Source of the DNA: Trinickia dabaoshanensis
GTDB lineage: Bacteria > Pseudomonadota > Gammaproteobacteria > Burkholderiales > Burkholderiaceae
DNA: 38,998 nucleotides
Direction: 5' to 3'
Assembly (NCBI RefSeq): GCF_002879885.1
Contig: NZ_PNYA01000045.1
Location: 1-38,998 of the forward strand
The translations under genes and the position numbers were made by a program. The notes beneath the pieces are model-generated. The model had not been told where the DNA came from. It worked only from the letters and a program-made list of their open reading frames with translations, and ran no database searches. Every line of letters starts with the position of its first letter. The first letter of the stretch is position 1. Below, piece after piece: positions 33,159-38,998 of this stretch.

Positions 33159-33752
33159 TCAGCCGCCTCCATCGGGAGAGGCGAAGCCGGGCTTGCCTAT
33201 CTGTGATGGCAGCTGGGGGACGCGGCGCACACGCGAAGTATCGTAGCCCATCGCGTCCATCCGAGCGAGTAACGACCGATAGGCATCGTCGCTGATTTCG
33301 GGGGAGCGGGCAAAAATCCACCCCAAGCTCTTATCCGGGTATCCGAGGATCGTATATCGGTAATCCGGATCGACGTAGACGGTGAGTTGGGTCACATAGA
33401 TCGGCCAAAACAAGCGGACCCGCCATTCGGCGTTGCCGCTGCCCGGAACCACTTTGTCGACGAAATGGTACTTGGTAAGCGGGCCGTCGAGACGCTTCTT
33501 GTGGCCGGCATAGCTGTCGTCGATTTTGCCGTCGGCGCGCAGCGACCATTGCGCATAGCTACCCACGTAACCACGCTCGGCGAAATAGGGAATGTTGGCG
33601 ATGATGTACCAGCGGCCCATATAGCGCGGCAGATCGATCGGGACGGTCTGCAGCGGCACGGCCGCCCGCGGGTTCGGATTGGGCGGTGTTTGAGTGCAGG
33701 CCGAGACGGCAACGAGTGTTAGGCACGCCAGTATGTTGGCGACCTTCGGCAA
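33159..33752 (-). CDS. Second lipocalin lipoprotein
   Basis: A 197-residue lipoprotein lipocalin. The signal peptide ends in the lipobox AVSAC (Cys 19), and the lipocalin GxW motif is at about 44-53 (YMGRWYIIAN), with the C-terminal pattern IFARSPEISDDAYRSLL. It resembles Blc but differs from the lipocalin at 26189. No ATG or GTG fits the signal peptide; a TTG at 33752 is the best start, and the open frame continues upstream without homology. It is transcribed opposite to its neighbours, facing the chalcone-isomerase-like gene and divergent from the DUF2878 gene, with about 30 bases between the starts. Storage or transport of modified lipids at the outer membrane is inferred. Confidence 0.75.
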   Translation of the reverse strand: MPKVANILACLTLVAVSACTQTPPNPNPRAAVPLQTVPIDLPRYMGRWYIIANIPYFAERGYVGSYAQWSLRADGKIDDSYAGHKKRLDGPLTKYHFVDKVVPGSGNAEWRVRLFWPIYVTQLTVYVDPDYRYTILGYPDKSLGWIFARSPEISDDAYRSLLARMDAMGYDTSRVRRVPQLPSQIGKPGFASPDGGG

Positions 33753-33782
33753 CCGAAGTACTTCGAACGATAGGAGATTCTT

Positions 33783-34364
33783 GTGCGAGATTCCGAACGC
33801 GGACGCAGCGGGCCGAGGGCAGCGAGCAGGGCCGCCCGACGAGCCGAGCTTTGGCAGTATGGCGTAGTGGGGCAGGTTGCCTGGCTTTGCGCCGTACTCG
33901 GCGGAGCGCACGGCCGCGCGCTTCCGGGGTTGCTGACGGCCGCCGGAATCGTCTGCTGGCATCTTTGGCGCGCGCCGCAACCCACGCGCGAAGCGCGCGT
34001 CGTCGCCATCGTCGCAATAGGTGGGTGGCTGTGGGACAGCGCTCTCGCGGCTGCGGGCTGGCTCGTGTATCCGGGCGTTGCGGCGGCCCCTGCCGTGGCT
34101 CCCGCGTGGATCGCGGCGCTCTGGGCTATTTTTGCGGTTCAACTGAACGTCCTCTTCGTTTGGTTGCGAGGTCGATGGGTCCTCGCGATGTTGATAGGCG
34201 CATGCGCCGGGCCGCTGTCTTTCCGCGCCGGCGCTTCGTTGGGCGCTGTGCGATTTGCACATCCGTGGCAGGCGCTCGCGATGCTTGCCGCTGGCTGGTC
34301 GCTACTATTGCCGCTCGCCGTAGCGATCGCGCGACGCTGGGACGGAGTGCGCCCGCGCGCATAG
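33783..34364 (+). CDS. DUF2878 membrane protein
   Basis: A 193-residue inner-membrane protein with about five or six hydrophobic helices after a basic N-terminus (WLCAVLGGAHGRALPGLLTAAGIVCW, IVAIGGWLWDSALAAAGWLVYP and later pairs). This matches DUF2878, a family of unknown function known from the same kind of cfa/DUF1295 clusters. The start is a GTG at 33783 with a strong AGGAGA site six bases upstream. Its 3' end faces the converging cfa copy 2 gene about 30 bases away. Confidence 0.78.
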   Translation: MRDSERGRSGPRAASRAARRAELWQYGVVGQVAWLCAVLGGAHGRALPGLLTAAGIVCWHLWRAPQPTREARVVAIVAIGGWLWDSALAAAGWLVYPGVAAAPAVAPAWIAALWAIFAVQLNVLFVWLRGRWVLAMLIGACAGPLSFRAGASLGAVRFAHPWQALAMLAAGWSLLLPLAVAIARRWDGVRPRA

Positions 34365-34395
34365 CGCCCCGGCATCGCATTTGCGGGACTGTCTA

Positions 34396-35496
34396 TCAGC
34401 GCTTTTCGAATAGGTAATGCGCAACGCCCCACTCGTTGCCATCGGCGAAGCCGAACAGTTCGGCCACGGCCATGTAAAACATGCGCCAGCGTTGGAACCA
34501 GCGCGAGGCGTCGACCGGGCCGTAGGTCTCCGTTAATACAGGCATGACGGTGTCTTTCGCCGCGTCTAGCCGAGCGAGCCAGTCGTTTGCGGTGCGTTCG
34601 TAGTGTGTGCCGTTCAACCACCAATGGCGCGTTACCGCCAAATCGTCTTGGAAGTGGAGCAGAAGCGATTCCGAGGGCATCGTTCCCCCTGTGAAAAAAT
34701 ACTTCGACATCCAGTCGCTGCGCTCCCGTACTTCGAAGTGATAGGCGAGCGTTCGATGCGCAAAAAGATGGACGAAAACCTTTCCGTCGGGGTGCAACCA
34801 ATCGGCGATTCGCGCCAGCAACGCTTTATAGTTTTTCATGTGCTCGAACATTTCGACCGACACGATCCGGTCGAAGCGCTCGCCATCCGTGAGCGTGTCA
34901 GCGTGGATAGTTGCAATGTTTCCCGTGAGCACCCTGATGTTCTTGAGCTTGCGGACGGCGGCCTGCGCTTCGATGTGCGCGCGTTGCCCCTGGGAGTTGG
35001 ATAAGGCGACGATTTCCGCGCTTGGATAGCGTGCGGCGAGCCACAGCGATAGCGATCCCCATCCGCAACCGAGGTCGAGGATGCGTTGGCCATCCTTGAT
35101 CGCCGCGCGCCGCTCGTACAGCGCGAGCATTGCTTCCTCTGCGTTTGCAAGTGGCACTTCGCCGTCGGCGTACAGGCAGCAGGAGTACTTGAGATGAGGG
35201 CCCAGGTGAGCAGCAAAAAACGCTGGCGGGAGTTCGTAATGTTGAGCGTTGGCGGCCTCGGTTTCAATTGCGATTGGGCTCGCGGTCAATTCATCGATCA
35301 GGGACGCGAGGCGCGATGCGCGATACTCGCCGTCCTGCGCGCCCTCGTCCGCGAGACGTTGCGCGATCAGTCTGCGCATTCCTGCGCGCACGAGCCAGTC
35401 GGGCAGCCACCGGTTTTCGCAGATGCGCGTAAGAAAGTCGTCCGACGGATTCGTGCTCGAGAACAGTTTCGCTAAGTTCGTGGTGGTTTGTGGCAT
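34396..35496 (-). CDS. Cyclopropane-fatty-acid-synthase-like methyltransferase (copy 2)
   Basis: A 366-residue SAM-dependent methyltransferase. The SAM loop is ILDLGCGWG (139-147), preceded by a YELPPAFFAAHLGPHLKYS segment and followed by VSVEMFEHMKNYKALL and YFFTGGTMPSES, typical of this branch. It differs clearly from copy 1 and belongs to a group without the N-terminal lipid-binding domain of classical Cfa. Its ATG at 35496 has GGGGAA upstream; a more upstream in-frame start at 35553 is less likely. It follows the DUF1295 gene on the same strand by 108 bases, an arrangement seen in light-response clusters. Its role is probably modification of membrane lipids or a related substrate. Confidence 0.83.
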   Translation of the reverse strand: MPQTTTNLAKLFSSTNPSDDFLTRICENRWLPDWLVRAGMRRLIAQRLADEGAQDGEYRASRLASLIDELTASPIAIETEAANAQHYELPPAFFAAHLGPHLKYSCCLYADGEVPLANAEEAMLALYERRAAIKDGQRILDLGCGWGSLSLWLAARYPSAEIVALSNSQGQRAHIEAQAAVRKLKNIRVLTGNIATIHADTLTDGERFDRIVSVEMFEHMKNYKALLARIADWLHPDGKVFVHLFAHRTLAYHFEVRERSDWMSKYFFTGGTMPSESLLLHFQDDLAVTRHWWLNGTHYERTANDWLARLDAAKDTVMPVLTETYGPVDASRWFQRWRMFYMAVAELFGFADGNEWGVAHYLFEKR

Positions 35497-35604
35497 CTTG
35501 GCATTTCCCCATCTGCAGCTTTGGTTGTTTCGAGTGTTTGAAGGCTCAGGCAACGAAGTCTCCGTATTTCCGTCGGTGCCTCGCTCGTTAAGGCGTCGTG
35601 CCGC

Positions 35605-36402
35605 TCACTCCCGCCGGGGCGGCCAAGGCACGAGTGCGCTGGTACGGCGCTTGTATGAGGCATAGCCCGGACGCGTTGCGGTTAGATGCTGTTCCAGCAT
35701 GGGCAGGCCGGAGATCTTGGTCAGCAGCAATGCCATGAGCAAAGGGGGTATGACGGTCAGCCACGCGAAAGGCGCGCCAATAGAGAGGAATACGTACGCC
35801 AGCCAGTGTAGGCATTCGAAGAAGTAATTCGGGTGACGCGAATAGCGCCACAGCCCGGCTTCACAGACTGCGCCAGAGTTCAGGGGCTGCGCCGCGAACC
35901 GGGCAAGCTGGCGATCGGCAATCGCTTCTCCAACCACCGAAAGCAACCAGACTGAGCAGGCCGCCGCGAGAAGAGGTGCAGAGGGGCGATCAACGCGGAA
36001 GGCGGGTATCGCAAACGCGACGGACAGGACCATCGAGACGGCCACCTGAAGCTGGAACAGCCAGAACATGCGATGGTTTGCCTTCGCCCCCCACGTATCG
36101 CGCATTTTCCGGTAGCGCGCATCTTCGGGCTTGTCGGCGTTGCGGCGCCGGAGATGCGCGGCAAGCCTCAGCGCCCAGACCGATCCGCCTAGCCCAACCA
36201 TCCACCGCGTCAGCGCCTCGCCCGAAGCAAACGACGCGTATATGAGTGCGACACCGCCAAGGGACGCCGCCCAAACCGAGTCGACTATCGCGGCGTTACG
36301 CGTATAGCGTTGGCGCCACCATGCTGCGCTGAATACCACTACCAGCATCGCCAGGGTGCACGCGGCGAGCCAACCCTGGGTCGCTAAGACATGCGAATTC
36401 AT
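35605..36402 (-). CDS. DUF1295 (steroid-5-alpha-reductase-like) membrane protein
   Basis: A 265-residue polytopic membrane protein of the DUF1295 family, related to isoprenylcysteine methyltransferases and steroid 5-alpha-reductases. The C-terminal signature LWRYSRHPNYFFECLHWLAY is the cofactor-binding region, and the segment KPEDARYRKMRDTWG is the family's basic loop. About seven helices are visible. In cfa-containing clusters it is thought to act on membrane fatty acids or related lipids; the reaction is not established. The ATG 36402 has GGGAGC upstream. It is the first gene of a two-gene operon with cfa copy 2. Confidence 0.82.
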   Translation of the reverse strand: MNSHVLATQGWLAACTLAMLVVVFSAAWWRQRYTRNAAIVDSVWAASLGGVALIYASFASGEALTRWMVGLGGSVWALRLAAHLRRRNADKPEDARYRKMRDTWGAKANHRMFWLFQLQVAVSMVLSVAFAIPAFRVDRPSAPLLAAACSVWLLSVVGEAIADRQLARFAAQPLNSGAVCEAGLWRYSRHPNYFFECLHWLAYVFLSIGAPFAWLTVIPPLLMALLLTKISGLPMLEQHLTATRPGYASYKRRTSALVPWPPRRE

Positions 36403-36756
36403 TCTTATGCTCCCGCCATCAGAATCGGGAAAGCTCTAGGTGATGAGCCCAGAGCGCAATGGATGCTGAGAACGCCAGCGTGCTGAACCCGCCGCCCCAT
36501 GGGCGCCAAGAGCACGCGTGCCGCGACTCGCGCGCAGGGTATATCTGTTCTCGCCATGCAAATGCCGCTATCTAACACTGGTTTCATAAGCAGTTCGTCA
36601 CCAAGTTTCAGCGAAATGGGAACAGTGATCATTAATAGATATATACGCGCGGAGTCCGCAACCGGATGTGCGTGCGACGCGAAAGGCCATCGGCGGGAAA
36701 TGCGCTCGACAGTTCATTGGCTAGCCCCGGCACTTCGCGGCGCGCAGTCGTTCGAC
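36403..36756. other. Promoter region of the DUF1295/cfa operon
   Basis: About 350 bases. A TGAAAC occurs on the minus strand at 36581-36586, resembling the element seen elsewhere in the cluster. A minus-strand open frame of 75 codons (36405-36632) ends two bases before the DUF1295 start; I see no domain and do not call it. An AT-rich TAATAGATATATA tract lies near 36640-36652. Confidence 0.35.
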
Positions 36757-37010
36757 AGATAGCGTCGACATGCGCTTCATCAGCGTGCGTACACGTCGAC
36801 GGCCGACTCCATGGCCCTCCGGCGCAGCAGGCGGGCCAGGTTCCGCGCCCCGGCGACCGGAAATTCCATGTGCAGTTCGTCGATCCGGCGCAGCAGTTTC
36901 TGATCCGCTTCGCCAACTGGCCGAGGTTGGCGGTAATACACGCTTGATCTGGCCACGCCGACGAGACGGGCCTGCTGCGCTATCGGCAACGCATGCTTAC
37001 GCTCGATCAT
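36757..37010 (-). pseudogene. 5' fragment of IS3-family OrfB
   Basis: The start MIERKHALPIAQQARLVGVARSSVYY and the following RRIDELHMEFPVAGAR are the N-terminus of an IS3 OrfB. A frameshift near 36835 follows; the protein then reads EGHGVGRRRVRTLMKRM in the other frame, and the match ends near 36757. The catalytic integrase core is missing. Confidence 0.75.
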
Positions 37011-37316
37011 TTATTTGCGCTCAGCAATCCCGCCTTGTCGAGCGCGCCGCTTAAAGAATCATTTTCCAGCGCCAATTGTCCGATCTTCGCGTGCAGCGGT
37101 TTCGGGTCCACCGGAGGCTCGTTCGACAGCGCTCCGCCCGCGCCGAACACGTCCGCCGCGCGCTCCTGCAACTGCCGTTTCCATTCCGTGATCTGGTTGG
37201 GGGGCACGTCGAACTGCTGCGCCAGTTCGGCCAGCGTCCGCTCGCTTTTGACTGCGGGCCAGTGCCACTCGCGCTTTGAACGCGGCTGAGTGGGGCGGTC
37301 CGGTTCTCTTCCTCAT
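37007..37316 (-). pseudogene. IS3-family OrfA, frameshifted
   Basis: OrfA is the DNA-binding part of the IS3 transposase. It starts at ATG 37316 (MRKRTGPPHSAAFKARVALA). One extra base near 37257 shifts the frame, after which the HTH part continues in the next frame (PPNQITEWKRQLQERA) and the leucine-zipper-like end (LHAKIGQLALENDSL) runs to the stop at 37007. All parts of a normal OrfA of about 100 residues are present but split. Confidence 0.75.
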
Positions 37317-37519
37317 CTTTCCGGTTCCTTTACCTGCATTGTCGCTGGCTCGGGCCCCGGCCATTCCACCTATCTGGCTGTCCGAATTTCGCCGGCCACC
37401 TCTCGCGCCAGCGGTGACGCCGACACTTCTGTATAAAGCGATTCCCTTTATCACGTGACATTTGGCGATTGGGATAACGCGATCGAGCGTCAACGGGCGG
37501 TTCTTTGTGCGACGGTATA

Positions 37520-38692
37520 TCAAGTTTCAGGGCGAAATTCCGTCCTGAATGGCCGAAAGAACCTCCTGATCTCCTCCGCCAATAGTTCGGGCTGCTCAAG
37601 CGCAGCGAAATGGCCTCCCGCAGGCATTTCCACCCATTGAGTGACAGGAAACACCCGCTCGACCCAACTGCGTGGTGGCATCGGCAACTCGCGTGGAAAC
37701 GCTGCCACACCAAGAGGGACGTCTACGCGTTCGCCTGCCTCGAAAACAAGTGGATTCAACCGATTTCCCTTGTAAAGGCGCAATGATGCCGCGATGCTTT
37801 CAGAGAACCAATAGAGCGATATGTTAGTAAGTAGAACATCAATGGGTACTCCGTACTCGGAGACATCGCTCCTATCCGTCCAGGACTGAAACTTCTCCGC
37901 AATCCAGGCAGCAAGACCGACGGGGCTGTCGGATAGTGAAAACGCCAACGTTTGCGGCTTTGTGGACTGTATTGCCGCATAGGCGCCTTCCTCTGCGGAG
38001 AATCGACTAGCGCGTTCAAGGAAGCTATTTTCATCGGCCGATATCGGCAGGTTTTCATCAGCGACATGCGGTCTAAAGCTGCCGGGGATGTAGTTTAGGT
38101 GAGCGCCGAGAATGTTCTCAGGAAAAAGACGGGCAAGCCACATTGACACGCCTGCGCCGATATCGCCGCCCTGCGTTGCGAACCTTTCATAACCAAGCTC
38201 GCGCATCAACTTTCGCCAAAGCACAGCGACCTCCTTCGAACTCATCGCAGATATTTTCGGGCGCCCTGAGAAGCCGAATCCGGGCAGTGATGGAACTACG
38301 ACGTCAAACGCATCTACGCAGCTACCGCCGTGCGCGCCAGGGTCGGCGAGCAGCGGGAGAATGCGCTCCATCTCGACAAAGGATCCTGGCCATCCGTGAG
38401 TCAATAGGAGCGGGATCGGTGTGGGGCCAACGCCTTTCCGGTGTACGAAATGAATTTCGATGCCATCGACGTTCAAAAGGAATTGTGGCAGACGGTTGAG
38501 TCGTCGCTCCTCGGCGCGCCAGTTAAAAGCGTGTATCCAATAGTGAACCAAGTTTCTGATCGCAGCTAGGCTAGCACCATCGGCCCAGGTTGCTTCATCA
38601 AACACGACTGGCCATCGTGTTGCTCGCAAGCGTGCATTGAGATCGGTGATTGCACTGTCGCTGATGTGTATTTGGTACTCACGTATTTGCAT
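37520..38692 (-). CDS. Epoxide hydrolase (microsomal-type alpha/beta hydrolase)
   Basis: A 390-residue enzyme with the N-terminal EHN domain of microsomal-type epoxide hydrolases (about 1-95), then an alpha/beta-hydrolase core. The oxyanion motif HGWPGS is at 99-104, the nucleophile D177 lies in GGDIGA and the catalytic His at 361 in AGGHFAALE. The family opens epoxides, including fatty acid and aromatic epoxides, to diols. The ATG at 38692 has a GGAGC site upstream. It lies next to the IS3 remnant, and its relation to the lipid cluster is unknown; an epoxide-hydrolysing enzyme would fit with oxidised lipids, but that is speculation. Confidence 0.87.
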   Translation of the reverse strand: MQIREYQIHISDSAITDLNARLRATRWPVVFDEATWADGASLAAIRNLVHYWIHAFNWRAEERRLNRLPQFLLNVDGIEIHFVHRKGVGPTPIPLLLTHGWPGSFVEMERILPLLADPGAHGGSCVDAFDVVVPSLPGFGFSGRPKISAMSSKEVAVLWRKLMRELGYERFATQGGDIGAGVSMWLARLFPENILGAHLNYIPGSFRPHVADENLPISADENSFLERASRFSAEEGAYAAIQSTKPQTLAFSLSDSPVGLAAWIAEKFQSWTDRSDVSEYGVPIDVLLTNISLYWFSESIAASLRLYKGNRLNPLVFEAGERVDVPLGVAAFPRELPMPPRSWVERVFPVTQWVEMPAGGHFAALEQPELLAEEIRRFFRPFRTEFRPET

Positions 38693-38998
38693 GTGGAGCT
38701 CCAGTTTTTCTGCATCTCGGCTTCCTTACAAGCTAAATGCGACGAACAGAAAGCCGCTTACTTTCGATGAATCCCGCTGACGGGTTCATTGTTCCCACGG
38801 TGGACGGCCCAGAGCAATGCGCGGCTGTCGGTATGCCTTTTCGATACGTCTGGTTTTAGCCGCTCGGCGTCTGTCACGGATCGGCGTAATGGAGCCGGGG
38901 AAGATCGGCGTAAAGGCGCCACGTGGAAGGGTTCGGAAACGCGGTTTCGAACGCCGTCAAGAATGCTAGTTTTTGGCCCGTTTTTCAATGCCTGAAAC
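38693..38998. other. Right end of the window, no gene recognised
   Basis: About 300 bases. A direct repeat GATCGGCGTAA occurs at 38879-38889 and 38903-38913, 24 bases apart. Open frames on both strands are uninformative. The poly-T string with TTGGCCCG near the edge resembles sequence seen at the ends of some insertion sequences, but the window stops too early to tell. Confidence 0.3.

Larger units (their letters stand above)
36757..37316 (-). mobile_element. IS3-family insertion sequence remnant
   Basis: The fragment contains a frameshifted orfA (37007-37316) and the first part of orfB (36757-37010), with the usual short overlap between them (ATGA). The orfB body with its DDE motif is missing, and no inverted repeats were recognised. 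The element is inactive. Confidence 0.75.

Noticed and set aside
36405-36632. 75-codon minus-strand frame ending two bases before the DUF1295 start
   Set aside because: Position is suggestive of coupling but there is no recognisable domain, and it covers the promoter region with the TGAAAC element; not enough support to call.

Overview
The window reads as a chromosomal stretch of a Burkholderiaceae-type betaproteobacterium. This is inferred from the high GC content, the codon use, and the resemblance of many products to Burkholderia/Paraburkholderia proteins as I remember them; no search was run. No rRNA, tRNA or CRISPR array was seen. There are two very different parts: an accessory, repeatedly rearranged left part (about 1-16.5 kb) and a mostly intact right part (16.6-38.7 kb).

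Left part. The window opens with the last codons of a probable chemotaxis receptor and a stand-alone EAL phosphodiesterase. Next comes a two-gene minus-strand operon at 1969-4537: an ATPase with an OLD-like TOPRIM domain, and a partner with a HEPN-like look. This is a candidate defence cassette. From 5.2 to 7.45 kb lies decayed DNA: an IS21 remnant (istA tail and istB head), a small Xre/MbcA/ParS-type (DUF2384-like) antitoxin gene without a visible toxin, and an AbiEi-type antitoxin pseudogene with frameshifts and a stop. From 7.7 to 15.6 kb lies a Tn7-like transposition module. On the plus strand it holds a small phage-type DNA-binding protein, TnsA, TnsB, TnsC and TniQ, with overlapping genes. 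Divergent from these are an Xre regulator translationally coupled to a second TniQ. The divergent promoter region carries a palindrome and a 20-bp-periodic direct repeat. I could not identify the transposon ends. Just right of the module lie two opposed gene fragments (a GAF protein 3' end and an FAD oxidoreductase), which suggests rearrangement there.

Right part. dabB and dabA (inorganic carbon uptake, minus strand) are divergent from a LysR regulator, with a perfect palindrome in the shared promoter region. From 22 to 36.4 kb is a light/photo-oxidative-stress type cluster: an SDR lacking the usual catalytic Tyr, an ECF sigma and RskA-like anti-sigma pair, a LitR/CarH-like MerR regulator, two lipocalin lipoproteins, a lipoprotein esterase, FolE, an orphan sigma region-4 fragment, an FAD amine oxidase, DUF1365, two cyclopropane-fatty-acid-synthase-like methyltransferases, a chalcone-isomerase-like protein, DUF2878 and DUF1295. 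Related clusters in Pseudomonas, Shewanella and Rhodobacter are tied to light or singlet-oxygen responses and to modification of membrane fatty acids (methylated or furan fatty acids). The photolyase gene that usually accompanies them is absent here.

The window ends with a frameshifted IS3-family remnant and an epoxide hydrolase gene. Overall, the sigma/anti-sigma pair and the LitR-like protein would switch on membrane-lipid remodelling, lipocalins and pterin synthesis. The left part is a transposon-associated island with one probable defence operon and several dead elements.
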